Positions 1 through 8,069 of a stretch of 64,000 nt of DNA are shown here, piece by piece. Made by a program: the position numbers and the translations under genes. The notes beneath the pieces were generated by a model. It did not search any database. It was not told the origin of the DNA and saw nothing but the letters and a program-made list of their open reading frames with translations. Location: positions 1-64,000 of IMG/VR virus record IMGVR_UViG_3300035698_010610; one strand, 5' to 3'. Origin of the DNA: a virus. Every line of letters begins with the position of its first letter. The stretch's first letter is position 1.

Positions 1-328
1 CGTCAAGTGTGTATTTCCAATCGCCGTGCAGCAGGAGTGCTTTTGCGTTCTCTGCCCGCATGCAGTCGGGGTTGTCCGCGTCAACAATTGCACCGACCCC
101 AATCGTGCCCGGCCGCTTCATGGCCTCCGTGAGTTCAAATAAGCCGAATTTCCAAGTCGACGCCGCACGAATGACCGTGCCTGCCGGGTCGCGGCGAATC
201 GTGATACCGTTTTCGCCCCGCATGTTTCGGAGCGATTCAACCTCGCGGGCGACGACATTCCAGTCGTTCTCCGCGTACAGCGGCATCCCAACGGCTTTGT
301 GCTTGTCGAGTTTTCGGCCTTCGGCCAT
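1..328 (-). CDS. Phage structural-region protein, 3' end cut by window edge
   Basis: A leftward reading frame opens at 328 with MAEGRKLDKHKAVG and stays open to base 1, giving about 109 visible residues. Its ATG overlaps the TAA of the upstream gene by one base (TAATG), the junction used repeatedly in this operon, which fixes the start. It lies just downstream of the tape measure and one further gene, where distal tail or tail-tip proteins are usual. I recognise no domain. The gene continues beyond the window. Confidence 0.75.
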   Translation of the reverse strand, partial: MAEGRKLDKHKAVGMPLYAENDWNVVAREVESLRNMRGENGITIRRDPAGTVIRAASTWKFGLFELTEAMKRPGTIGVGAIVDADNPDCMRAENAKALLLHGDWKYTLD

Positions 329-1143
329 TACGCCATCCTAAACAGTGCTTGCAGGTCAGCGGTCTCGTACATGTAGTTTCCGGACGTTTTATTCTTCGGC
401 TTGTCCCACTCGGTGGCCGATCCGGCGCGGTAGGTATGCAGCCAGCCGTACGTTACGCCGTCAATATCAACGGACCGTTTGAGGAAAGTCATCGTCAACG
501 TGTAGAGCGACGCCCCTTCATCGGTGAACTTGCGCTGAACCTGGGCACCGGTGAACAGCATCGTTTCGGCCTTGTGCCCTGCCCACACCCCCGCGTTGAT
601 CTTCCCCCGCATTTCTTCTATGTCCGTCCACGGCGGGTCGGTTACGTTCGTCCATGTCATCCGGTAGGTGGAGGTGTGAATCAGCTTGCCAGCATCGACG
701 CCGTCGAGCGGCTTGCCGTCGCTGTCCCATTCAAGCGCGTGGTCGGGCAGCGTCAGCATTTCAACGCCCATATCGACGTCAATCGAAAGCTCCGTCCCCT
801 CGGGAGTTTCCGGCTTTTCCTCGCTGCTGTCATCGGCGTTTATCAGTTCGCCCTCGTAGGAAATGACAGCCTTCGCGCCGTTCTCGTAATTGCTCCCTGT
901 CCCGTGCGGCGGATCGTCAATGAACGGCTCGAAATCAACCCCGGTGACAACGCACCACGTCCACACCGGATGGCGGACCTTCCAGTTGACCGTATAGCCG
1001 ACGCCAGCGGTGAACGCCGAGCCCATCAACTCCGTGATAAACGCCTGGATGTCCCCCCATCCCAGCTTGACCTCACGGGTCGCGGTCGCGCTGTCTTCGC
1101 CGACATGCAACTTGTCGGAAAGGATGTCGCCAGAAACAGCCAT
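328..1143 (-). CDS. Hypothetical tail-region protein
   Basis: This is a 271-residue protein, MAVSGDILSD onward, with no signal peptide or membrane segment. It is rich in Trp, Thr and Asp with short beta-like stretches, as in many tail-tip or baseplate proteins. It starts 12 bases after the tape measure stop and shares a TAATG junction with the next gene. Position directly after the tape measure suggests a distal tail component. I cannot name the family. Confidence 0.8.
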   Translation of the reverse strand: MAVSGDILSDKLHVGEDSATATREVKLGWGDIQAFITELMGSAFTAGVGYTVNWKVRHPVWTWCVVTGVDFEPFIDDPPHGTGSNYENGAKAVISYEGELINADDSSEEKPETPEGTELSIDVDMGVEMLTLPDHALEWDSDGKPLDGVDAGKLIHTSTYRMTWTNVTDPPWTDIEEMRGKINAGVWAGHKAETMLFTGAQVQRKFTDEGASLYTLTMTFLKRSVDIDGVTYGWLHTYRAGSATEWDKPKNKTSGNYMYETADLQALFRMA

Positions 1144-1155
1144 AATCGCTCCCGA

Positions 1156-3447
1156 TTATTGCAACAGGCCGCCCGCAGAACGGGCCAGCCCTTTTAGTGT
1201 GGTCACGGTGGCCTTGACGCCCGCGTTGATGTCAATCAACTGCTTGTTGCGTTCCTTGTCCATCGGATTCTTCGGTTTCAACGAGGTCTGAATATGCTTG
1301 GCGAAGTCGGCCGCTGCCATGATCTGCGATTGTCGCATCGGCTCCGGCGGGGCGAGTGCTTTCTTCGCCGCTGCCCTGGTCATGCCGCCACCAGCTTGCG
1401 CAGCAGAAACACCAATGCCCGTCAATGTAGTCCCAAGGCCAGACATGAGCGAATTGCCAAGGGCGTTGACTATAGGGCTGCTTTTGTCGCTCATCCGCAG
1501 CTTGATCGTGTCGATCATCTTCTGCCCGGCGTTCATGTACGGGCTGGCGATATTGCTTGCGGATTGCATCGCCGCGTCCATGCCCGTTTTCTGCTTTGGG
1601 ATGAGCGATGTCCACCCGCCCTTGGACAGGTCCTTGAATGTCCTCTGCTGCTGTGCCGCAATCGCTTGCGCCAGATATTCCTTCGCGTTCCTGACGCCCC
1701 GCACCGACGTGCTCATATCTGCTCTCGCGCCCTTCGCCGCCGTGGCGATTGTCGCGTCGTCTGTAAACAGGCCGCCCATGCCTTCCCGTTGGCGAATAGC
1801 CGCCCGCCGCTTGGCGTCTTTCTGGCTCCAGCCGCCCTGGGTGATTGTTCCTTGCTGCCGCCGCGCCTGCCACCAATTGAGGTCGCTAACACGCCTTTCG
1901 TTTTGGTCCGCGAGCGACTCATTCATCTTCACCGATCTCTTCGCCGCATCGACGTGGGCCGGCGATCCCACCACGGTAGGGTCGTTTGCCATGTCCCGCT
2001 CCGAGGCCGACTCCTTTTTGACTTTGTCGAACCTGTTTTGCGAGTCCATGACCTCGTCAATTGCGTTCCGGTATCCTCCCAGCAATTTGATCTGTGCGTT
2101 AAGCGCGTCGCCAAATGACTCCCCCTTCGCCTTCGCCCGCATCCACGCCGTGGCGAGAACGCCCACTGCCGTAGCAAGCGCCATAATCCCCATCGTCACC
2201 GGTCCACCCGCTGCTGCCCCGACGGCGGTTAGGGCCGAGACCATAGACAACAGCTTGGCTCCAATTACAACTGCCGCCAAGGCCGACCCGAGCCGCACAA
2301 GCACTTCAACGAATTTCGCTATCCCGTCATTGCTCTCGGTCATCGCGCTGGCCAGTGACGTAATCCTCTCCGCCAGCTTTGTGAAAAACGGAAGCGTTTT
2401 TTCGCCAACGGCAATCAGCAGCCCCTCGAATGCTGACTTGAGTTTCGTTATCTGGCCGGACAGCCCTCGCATCTGAACATCGGCGATCCGCTTGGCGGTG
2501 CCGCCCGCGTCCTCAAGAGCGCGTTGATAATCGCGGACCGCGTCCCCTCCTTGGCTGAGTAATTCAAGCAGGGCAGGCCCGGCCCGTTGGCCGAACGCCT
2601 TCATCATCAGCATCATCTTGTCGCCTTCGCCTTTACCCGCCATCGCGGCATTAAGATCGTCGAAAATGTCGGCCAGCGGACGCAGCTCACCGAAAGCGGT
2701 CTTGGTTTCCACGCCAAGCGATTTGAAGACCTTAGTTGTTTCAGGCGTTGCCCCGGATAGCTTCGACATGATTCCACGCAACGCGGTCCCGGCCATCCCG
2801 CCTTGCATTCCCGCATTGCTCAAAACCTGAATTGCTGCGGCAGTTTCCTCCAGGCTATATCCGGCAGTCTTGGCAACCGGGCCGACGTATTTCATCGCTT
2901 CGCCAAGCTGCACGAGGTCTGTATTCGATGTGGTAAATGCTTTTGCCAAAACATCGACAGCGTGCCCGAGTTCGTCCGCCTCCATTCCCATTCCGGCCAT
3001 AATCTTCGCGGCGATGTCGGACGCGGTTGCAACGTCGAGTTGGCCAGCGGCGGCAAGGTCCAACGTCGCAGGCATGGCCCCGATAATCTTTTTCGCGTCA
3101 AACCCCGCCAGCGCGAAGTTGCCCATCGCGTCGGCTGACTGCCGGGCGGAAAACATAGTCGTGGCCCCGAGCTTTTTCGCCTGGGCAGACAGCGCTGCGA
3201 AGTCAGACTCCCCGGCACTGGTCAAAGCCAGCACACGATTCATCCCCTGCTCGAATGACGCGGCGGCATGAGTCGCAACCCCGAACGCACCAGCGCCGAG
3301 GAGTAGCCCGAGTTTCGCCTTCGCGGCGACCTTCTCCATCGACATCACGGCACCCTGGAACTGCTTGCGCGAACGCGACAGCCCCTTGGCGAATGCCTTG
3401 TGGTCGATGCCGATATACGCGAAGTATTCACCGATCTTGCTGGGCAT
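1156..3447 (-). CDS. Tail tape measure protein
   Basis: A 763-residue protein that sets siphovirus tail length and threads through the tube lumen. Residues about 50-400 match the TP901-type tape measure core: a QGMNRVLALTSAGE-like opening, then alanine- and glycine-rich helices with LAKAFTTSNTD, GYSLEETAAAIQVLSN and GTALRGIMSKLSG, all characteristic of the family. A hydrophobic segment of about 40 residues near 395-435 (VVIGAKLLSMVSALTA onward) fits the membrane-inserting part. The gene follows the paired tail chaperone frames, the usual order. Its start overlaps the preceding frame by 20 bases. It is the longest gene of the tail block except the fibre gene. Confidence 0.93.
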   Translation of the reverse strand: MPSKIGEYFAYIGIDHKAFAKGLSRSRKQFQGAVMSMEKVAAKAKLGLLLGAGAFGVATHAAASFEQGMNRVLALTSAGESDFAALSAQAKKLGATTMFSARQSADAMGNFALAGFDAKKIIGAMPATLDLAAAGQLDVATASDIAAKIMAGMGMEADELGHAVDVLAKAFTTSNTDLVQLGEAMKYVGPVAKTAGYSLEETAAAIQVLSNAGMQGGMAGTALRGIMSKLSGATPETTKVFKSLGVETKTAFGELRPLADIFDDLNAAMAGKGEGDKMMLMMKAFGQRAGPALLELLSQGGDAVRDYQRALEDAGGTAKRIADVQMRGLSGQITKLKSAFEGLLIAVGEKTLPFFTKLAERITSLASAMTESNDGIAKFVEVLVRLGSALAAVVIGAKLLSMVSALTAVGAAAGGPVTMGIMALATAVGVLATAWMRAKAKGESFGDALNAQIKLLGGYRNAIDEVMDSQNRFDKVKKESASERDMANDPTVVGSPAHVDAAKRSVKMNESLADQNERRVSDLNWWQARRQQGTITQGGWSQKDAKRRAAIRQREGMGGLFTDDATIATAAKGARADMSTSVRGVRNAKEYLAQAIAAQQQRTFKDLSKGGWTSLIPKQKTGMDAAMQSASNIASPYMNAGQKMIDTIKLRMSDKSSPIVNALGNSLMSGLGTTLTGIGVSAAQAGGGMTRAAAKKALAPPEPMRQSQIMAAADFAKHIQTSLKPKNPMDKERNKQLIDINAGVKATVTTLKGLARSAGGLLQ

Positions 3448-3790
3448 CTTCCGCCCTCCGCCTAGCGGCCAATTGTTGCTCTTTTTGCATTTTCCTGATT
3501 CGCCCCTTCAGCCGCTCCTGGTATCGCTGCCGTTTGGCTTTGTTCCACTCGGTATCCCTCGCGGCTTGACTACGGCCGACCTTCCGGACGCGGGCGTCTG
3601 ACGCCGTCATCGGATTGACCTTGTATCGGCCGCTCCCCAGTCTGTCGCGGCTCGACATCAAAACGCGAATCTGGTACATGGTCATCTGGCCGACCTGCTG
3701 TGGTGTAAATCGGTATTCGTCGGCCATGTAGCGGATGATGCGACGCCACGGAACTGCCGTATACGTCCGATCTGATTGCCCGTCCTCCAC
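3428..3790 (-). CDS. Tail assembly chaperone, frameshift-only C-terminal part (GT-like)
   Basis: The frame encodes about 120 residues if read from a GTG at 3790, but it is open upstream through the slippery heptamer at 3802-3808. It is therefore most likely translated only as the C-terminal half of a -1 frameshift fusion with the preceding chaperone. Visible features are RRIIRYMADEYRFTP followed by a Lys/Arg/Gln-rich helical tail. The fusion would be about 293 residues. Known lambda-like phages express a G and GT pair just before the tape measure in this way. The arrangement is seen; the frameshift is inferred. Confidence 0.8.
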   Translation of the reverse strand: MEDGQSDRTYTAVPWRRIIRYMADEYRFTPQQVGQMTMYQIRVLMSSRDRLGSGRYKVNPMTASDARVRKVGRSQAARDTEWNKAKRQRYQERLKGRIRKMQKEQQLAARRRAEDAQQDR

Positions 3791-3798
3791 GGGCCAGT

Positions 3799-4308
3799 CT
3801 AGTTTCCCGCCAAGTCCTCACCGCTGGCCTTGTTCATCACCTCCGTGACTTTGTCGAGAACGTCGGCTTGCGCTTTCTGCCTGGCTTCTATCGGGCTGTC
3901 GGGGTTCTCGGCATTTTGTAGCTCGTCAACCAGCTTGTCGACCAGCGACAACAACCAGGACTTGACCTCCGACTCCGCGGGCGGGTCGGGGTTGTGCTTG
4001 ACTGAAAGCCAGAATGTAAACGTCACGCCGTCGAGACTATTGCACCAGTCCCTCGCTTCGTCGCCTCCGACGCTCCGGTGTTCCTTGACCTCGTTAAAGG
4101 CCATCTGCAATAGCTGCTTTTGGGCTGCGGGCTGTCCATCGAACAATTCCATCTTCTCGCGAGCCAGGACGAACGGGTCCGGACGTAGCGATAGGATTCT
4201 CTGCTCAATTGCCGCCCACATGTCGACAACGCGGGGCCGCACCTCAAGCGTGCGGCCCCGGAAGTCGATTTCAGTCGCCGCACCAAAGGCGCGTGCTGCA
4301 CCGTCCAT
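3799..4308 (-). CDS. Tail assembly chaperone (G-like)
   Basis: A 169-residue acidic, mostly helical protein, MDGAARAFGA to GEDLAGN. It sits between the tail tube gene and the tape measure, the standard place for tail assembly chaperones that bind the tape measure and recruit tube subunits. The C-terminus ends on a slippery heptamer abutting the stop, so part of the product should be extended into the next frame. There is no recognisable catalytic motif. The identification rests on position plus the frameshift site. Confidence 0.82.
   Translation of the reverse strand: MDGAARAFGAATEIDFRGRTLEVRPRVVDMWAAIEQRILSLRPDPFVLAREKMELFDGQPAAQKQLLQMAFNEVKEHRSVGGDEARDWCNSLDGVTFTFWLSVKHNPDPPAESEVKSWLLSLVDKLVDELQNAENPDSPIEARQKAQADVLDKVTEVMNKASGEDLAGN
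3802..3808 (-). other. Programmed -1 frameshift slippery site
   Basis: On the minus strand the sequence is GGGAAAC, in phase as G GGA AAC immediately before the TAG stop (3801-3799) of the chaperone gene. It has the canonical X XXY YYZ form and differs from the lambda G-GT site (GGGAAAG) only in the last base. A -1 slip yields LDWPVEDGQ and enters the next frame with no intervening stop. Confidence 0.8.
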
Positions 4309-4355
4309 CTTTCATCCCTCCAAAACGTGGTTGCCAGAACGATCAGGAAGGGCGA

Positions 4356-4757
4356 TCAGGGCTCGCTCCAAGTGCCGTGGGAAGCCCACGACAGGGAGAA
4401 GCTGACCGGGTCGCCAGCGTCGCCCTCGGCGTCGAAAGACACGTCGGTGATGACCGCCGTGACTTCCCAGTATTTGTCGGCGGCCGCGCCGCTCGCGGTC
4501 TGGGTCATGTAGAGCTTCAGGACAACGGTGTCGCCCACCTTGATGAGGTCTTCCAGCGGGACGGCGAAGTCGTACATGCCTTCGACCGTACCGCTTGCCG
4601 ACTTCTGCCCAGCGACGGAGTTCTTATACCCTCCGCCGCCAAACAGCCCATACTGGGTGTTATCGGCCCGTTGCTCCATCGTCCAGTGGTTGGCCTCCGC
4701 ATACGCAGACGACCCGAAGTCGACGCGGGCGTATTTGCCGGAATAGGGTGTCCCCAT
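4356..4757 (-). CDS. Major tail (tube) protein candidate
   Basis: A 133-residue protein beginning MGTPYSGKYARVDFG. It has alternating beta-strand character and a C-terminal Ser/Trp segment (VSFSLSWASHG), the length and style of small tail tube proteins. It lies directly before the tail chaperones and after tail completion genes, which is where the tube gene is expected. A GGAGCG motif precedes the ATG. An alternative is that the next gene upstream (4790-5344) is the tube and this is an accessory protein. Confidence 0.65.
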   Translation of the reverse strand: MGTPYSGKYARVDFGSSAYAEANHWTMEQRADNTQYGLFGGGGYKNSVAGQKSASGTVEGMYDFAVPLEDLIKVGDTVVLKLYMTQTASGAAADKYWEVTAVITDVSFDAEGDAGDPVSFSLSWASHGTWSEP

Positions 4758-4789
4758 TTCAAACGCTCCTTACGAAAATAGTTGAGGCG

Positions 4790-5344
4790 TCACTCCACGC
4801 CCAAGATCACAATGTCGTACTCAACATCCGAACCGCTCGCGAGGTTGCCGTCCCACGCAACACGCAAAATATCCTTGACGCCCGGCTCGACGCTATATCC
4901 GTCGAGCGGTGAATAGGCGAGTACGAACCCGCCAGAGCGCACGCGGACCTTGGCGTCCTGGTTGCCGTCGAACAGGGATGCGAACGCAAGCCCGGCCGCG
5001 CCCGCACCGCCGAGCAATAGGTCTTGGCCCGCTGCCTCCACCCACGTCGCTCCGCTCGGCAGGCCACGGTTGCGGACAAGGATGGCCTTGATAATGGCGA
5101 ACATGACTGTGTTGCCGAACTGATTCAGCAACGTCCCGGACAGGTCAAGGTCGTCGGTCCCCGTTGCCGCTGTCAGCGTGCGGCGGTCCCGCCACATCTG
5201 GTTCATCTGGTCGTCACCGGTGCCGGTTGCGATGCTTTCCGCGAACCGGTTCGACGTTGACTCTTTCGTGATGGCGAGGTCGTCGTCGTTTTGGAAATCC
5301 CACGCCAACTCCATCAGCATCCGGCCTGTAAGAACTTCGGCCAT
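4790..5344 (-). CDS. Hypothetical tail structural protein
   Basis: A 184-residue protein, MAEVLTGRMLMELAWDF onward. It has an early segment typical of virion proteins with ordered strands, a Gly/Ala-rich middle (LLLGGAGAAGLAF) and a C-terminal WDGNLASGSDVEYDIVILG. It is joined by TAATG to the tail terminator-like gene upstream. A second tube-like or tail-associated protein is plausible from position. I do not recognise the family. Confidence 0.75.
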   Translation of the reverse strand: MAEVLTGRMLMELAWDFQNDDDLAITKESTSNRFAESIATGTGDDQMNQMWRDRRTLTAATGTDDLDLSGTLLNQFGNTVMFAIIKAILVRNRGLPSGATWVEAAGQDLLLGGAGAAGLAFASLFDGNQDAKVRVRSGGFVLAYSPLDGYSVEPGVKDILRVAWDGNLASGSDVEYDIVILGVE

Positions 5345-5757
5345 TATCTTGCCTCCCGTGTCTTCACTGAATATTCAAGGACGCATTCCCACAGGTCTGC
5401 ATCTATCTGGATGAACCGCCCGCCGGTTTTCTCCAGCAGGAGCACCTGCATTCCGCTTGCCGTGATCTGTGCCGCCGGTTCGTCAAATACCGCATTGACG
5501 AGCAAGGCGTGAGCCCCGACCAGTTCGAGAGTCTTGTCTACGATCTGGAACGCGAACGCCGTGGTCCGATAGATGCTTCCCCATGTTTTGATCGTGCGGG
5601 AGTCATCGCTCGGAATCATCACGCAGAACGGTCGGGCAATTGCAGCCGGGTCGTCGATCTGATCGGCGGCATACAGCGCCGTAAACACACCGCTCGGAGC
5701 GGCGAGCGTGGCGTCGGCGTCGAACCGCGTTTTGATCGCTTCGTACAGCTTTTCCAT
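5344..5757 (-). CDS. Tail terminator / completion protein candidate
   Basis: A 137-residue protein starting MEKLYEAIKTRFDADATLAA, with the compact helix-then-strand pattern of tail terminators (gpU or DUF3168-like). It ends one base before the next gene (TAATG). The order adaptor, stopper, gp10-like, terminator, tube is the normal connector order, which supports the call. Sequence evidence by itself is weak. Confidence 0.65.
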   Translation of the reverse strand: MEKLYEAIKTRFDADATLAAPSGVFTALYAADQIDDPAAIARPFCVMIPSDDSRTIKTWGSIYRTTAFAFQIVDKTLELVGAHALLVNAVFDEPAAQITASGMQVLLLEKTGGRFIQIDADLWECVLEYSVKTREAR

Positions 5758-5758
5758 G

Positions 5759-6316
5759 TCAGCCCAGCCTGAGTTTTCCGGCCTTCAATTTCGTTGCCAG
5801 GATGCTGTGTATTTGAGGCCGCATCATCTTGATCGTCGAGTGAATGAACGGACGCGGCGCGATCGGCCCCGGATGCGAGACTTTCGGGAACACCCACGTC
5901 CCGTTGTATCCGAAGGCGAGGGTCTTCTTACGCTTCGCCGTAACCGTGCGTGACTTCTTGACTCCCAGTTCCAAATAAGCCCCATACTTCACAGTCGTTC
6001 CGACGCGGCCGACGATCACACCGCCATGCCACCCGACCGGATCGACCTGCCCGAAGATCGAGCGGGCCAGCGTGCCGGTGTCCTTGTGCGGCGGCTGCCC
6101 CGGCTTGGAGTGGTTGAACCGCATCGCCTTCGTGTTTCGCTTCGGACTCCTTCTGCCCTTCGGGCCACCCATCCCACCGGCCCTCGCCGACGTGCTGATC
6201 CTTCGCACGATACCGCTTCGCACCACCTGCACGACGATCCGCATGGCGGCCTTCGCCTTCGCGTTGAACTCGGCGTTGACAGCATCGCCGTACCACTTGA
6301 TGCGATTCTTCGCCAT
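5759..6316 (-). CDS. HK97 gp10-like minor tail / neck protein
   Basis: A 185-residue basic protein from MAKNRIKWYGD. It has a Lys/Arg-rich middle (GGPKGRRSPKRN) and a PFIHSTIKMMRPQIHSI tail, as in HK97 gp10-type proteins, which often close with a long helix after a PRPF motif. The start at 6316 is chosen because the ATG overlaps the upstream TAA (TAATG); a longer upstream reading lacks that junction. Confidence 0.72.
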   Translation of the reverse strand: MAKNRIKWYGDAVNAEFNAKAKAAMRIVVQVVRSGIVRRISTSARAGGMGGPKGRRSPKRNTKAMRFNHSKPGQPPHKDTGTLARSIFGQVDPVGWHGGVIVGRVGTTVKYGAYLELGVKKSRTVTAKRKKTLAFGYNGTWVFPKVSHPGPIAPRPFIHSTIKMMRPQIHSILATKLKAGKLRLG

Positions 6317-6657
6317 TATTGGTTGTGCTCCAACTCGGTGCAGTCCACCCGCCACAACCGCCCCGCCTCGTCCGTGTTCGTTGCCTTGCCGTTGACCATG
6401 AACGTGCGGGTGCCGTAAAGCAATTTATCCTGGTTCGTCACGCCCGGGTCCGATGCGAAGTAGACGACGTGGGTGATTTCGTAGCCCGCCTGCATCGCTT
6501 GCAAACTCTCGCCTGCCCCGAGTGGTTGAACGAAGCCCGTCAGGCTCGCGGTCAACGTCGGCCATGTGTACGTTGCCGAACCGGCCGCCCCTATCGATGC
6601 CTTGCTCCGGGCGTAGTGGCTGACGGCGTGGCGACTGCACAGCCCCTGAATGCTCAT
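6316..6657 (-). CDS. Head-tail stopper / joining protein
   Basis: The 113-residue protein starts at MSIQGLCSRHAVSHYARS. It has an Arg-rich N-terminus, then FVQPLGAGESLQAMQAGYEITHVVYFASDPGV and LYGTRTFMVNGKATN. This is the small beta-barrel pattern of head-tail joining proteins (Phage_H_T_join / HK97 gp9-like), where a query on Q, Y and H residues ends in a strand carrying the product-specific tail. The start at 6657 is set by an ATGA overlap with the adaptor gene. An open extension upstream to 6996 is the shadow of that gene. Confidence 0.72.
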   Translation of the reverse strand: MSIQGLCSRHAVSHYARSKASIGAAGSATYTWPTLTASLTGFVQPLGAGESLQAMQAGYEITHVVYFASDPGVTNQDKLLYGTRTFMVNGKATNTDEAGRLWRVDCTELEHNQ

Positions 6658-7385
6658 CACATAAACCTTCCGTAACTCAGGAACGGTCGGAGCCGCTTGC
6701 GGGCCGCTCGTGGGATGCTCGACTCCTTGCCGTCCGCAGCGGCGTAGGTGACGGAATAGTCGCCCAGTTTTTCGCTCTTGACTGCCCCGGCCCCGGCCCC
6801 ACGATTCGCGAACTGAAAGCGAATGCTCTCCCACACAGCCATCTTGATCGGCGCGGCAATCCCCGTTGCAAGCTCCGCCTGCGTGTAGCCCGCGACGTAG
6901 ACGACTTTGACCGAGCGAGCCGACGAGGGCCACGCACCGCCGATCCGCCGCAGGATTGCCGACGTGGAGATGCCGTCTTCGGTTTGGTCGATCCAATAGT
7001 CCGAGCCCGCCGTCAAGAGCGAGGCGGCGGCGAAATCCCCGCTGCCTTGTCCGCCATAAGCACCCGTGTCCTCGTTGACTGATGTGACGCTCCGCACCGG
7101 CAATTCTGGGAGGAGCAATTGCGAGTCTTCACGCCCTCCAGCGGGCTGGTCAATAACAGCCTTGCCGCCGCGAACGTCGAAGCCCATCGCACCGACCGGC
7201 TGAACGCCACGGGATCGATGGGGCAGAAAGTGGGTATAGGTCGCCTGCACGACACTGTAGCCGAGGAGCCGCTGCACGTCCAACTCGACCATCGGTTGGA
7301 TCATGTTGAGGAAGCCGTCTTCGGCGTCCGTCAGCGACGAGCCCTTGCCGAGGAACGTCAACACCTCCGCGCGGTCAGCGATCAT
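6657..7385 (-). CDS. Head-tail connector / adaptor protein
   Basis: A 242-residue protein beginning MIADRAEVLTFLGKG. Its helical N-terminus, VVYVAGYTQAEL motif, AVWESIRFQFANRG helix and SYAAADG then IPRAARKRLRPF ending are typical of gp6 or gp15-type adaptors. These bind under the portal and prepare the site for the stopper, encoded next. Overlaps at both ends (ATGA) tie it to the connector operon. Unusually, this connector set lies about 11 kb from the capsid gene. Confidence 0.75.
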   Translation of the reverse strand: MIADRAEVLTFLGKGSSLTDAEDGFLNMIQPMVELDVQRLLGYSVVQATYTHFLPHRSRGVQPVGAMGFDVRGGKAVIDQPAGGREDSQLLLPELPVRSVTSVNEDTGAYGGQGSGDFAAASLLTAGSDYWIDQTEDGISTSAILRRIGGAWPSSARSVKVVYVAGYTQAELATGIAAPIKMAVWESIRFQFANRGAGAGAVKSEKLGDYSVTYAAADGKESSIPRAARKRLRPFLSYGRFM

Positions 7386-7777
7386 GTTAGCCCCACGTCG
7401 CCATCTTGAGTTGGGATAATGTGCAGCACCCCGATCTCAGCGGCCTTGACGGCGTCGGCCGGTGCGGTTTCGGAGTTGTCAACGACGAGAATTTCCATCG
7501 AATACGTGCCCCGCAATCCCGTCAAGTCGCCTTGCGCCAGACGGACGGTCACTGTGGCGTGCGTCGCCGATCCGTCGCCCACCTCATCGACGGTCACGAC
7601 TGAGCCGTTTGCGGTCGCGGCGACAGAGTCCAGATCGAGGGCTACCGCTCCGACCCGTCCGATCTTGACGCGGACCACGTCGTCGGCGGCCAATTGCAAA
7701 TAGCCGCCCGAGTCCGTCTTGATCGTGACGGTCAGGTCCAGTGTGCGACCGGCATAGGCTTTCGACTCGAAACTCAT
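7382..7777 (-). CDS. Hypothetical beta-rich structural protein
   Basis: A 131-residue protein, MSFESKAYAGRTLDLTVTIK onward, made mainly of short strands with many Val, Thr and Asp. It looks like an Ig-like or baseplate-upper-type domain. It overlaps the connector gene by four bases. It could decorate the neck or be part of the fibre assembly encoded upstream. Confidence 0.7.
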   Translation of the reverse strand: MSFESKAYAGRTLDLTVTIKTDSGGYLQLAADDVVRVKIGRVGAVALDLDSVAATANGSVVTVDEVGDGSATHATVTVRLAQGDLTGLRGTYSMEILVVDNSETAPADAVKAAEIGVLHIIPTQDGDVGLT

Positions 7778-7853
7778 CGGGCAACCCTCGGCGGGGGAAT
7801 TTGTCGCGGGCAGCGTAGCACGAAGGAGGGTCGCGGCTCAAGACGAACTTGCG

Positions 7854-8069
7854 TCACGCTTCGCGGGGCGAAACTCCGACACCGCCAGGGCCGCCACTTG
7901 ATGCCGCGACGCAACCGGGACCGGCTGCCGCTACGGAGGTACAACCTACTCCCGCGTGAGATGTAGACGCCGCCCCTGGGAATTTCGGAGTGGATGCCGC
8001 CGCCGTCACCCCTTCACCGAACGGCGGCCAGAGGTTGACGATGGGCAGGATACTCAGACCGGTGCTCAC
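7854..8069 (-). CDS. Possible small Ala/Gly/Ser-rich protein
   Basis: A 71-residue frame starting at a GTG (8069) that overlaps the fibre gene stop by four bases (GTGA). The product is low complexity in Ala, Gly, Ser and Pro with three Cys. The coupled start is the only positive evidence, and it could be spurious. The following 76 bases to 7778 hold no gene that I can see. Confidence 0.35.
   Translation of the reverse strand: MSTGLSILPIVNLWPPFGEGVTAAASTPKFPGAASTSHAGVGCTSVAAAGPGCVAASSGGPGGVGVSPREA

Noticed and set aside
349-1197. Plus-strand frame of 282 codons opposite the tail gene
   Set aside because: It is opposite a well-packed leftward gene, has no binding site and an Arg/Val-rich off-frame composition.
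1298-2476. Plus-strand frame of 392 codons opposite the tape measure
   Set aside because: The tape measure frame has clear family motifs. The antisense frame has no domain and reflects rare TTA, CTA and TCA codons. The same caution was applied to the antisense endonuclease, which does have domains.
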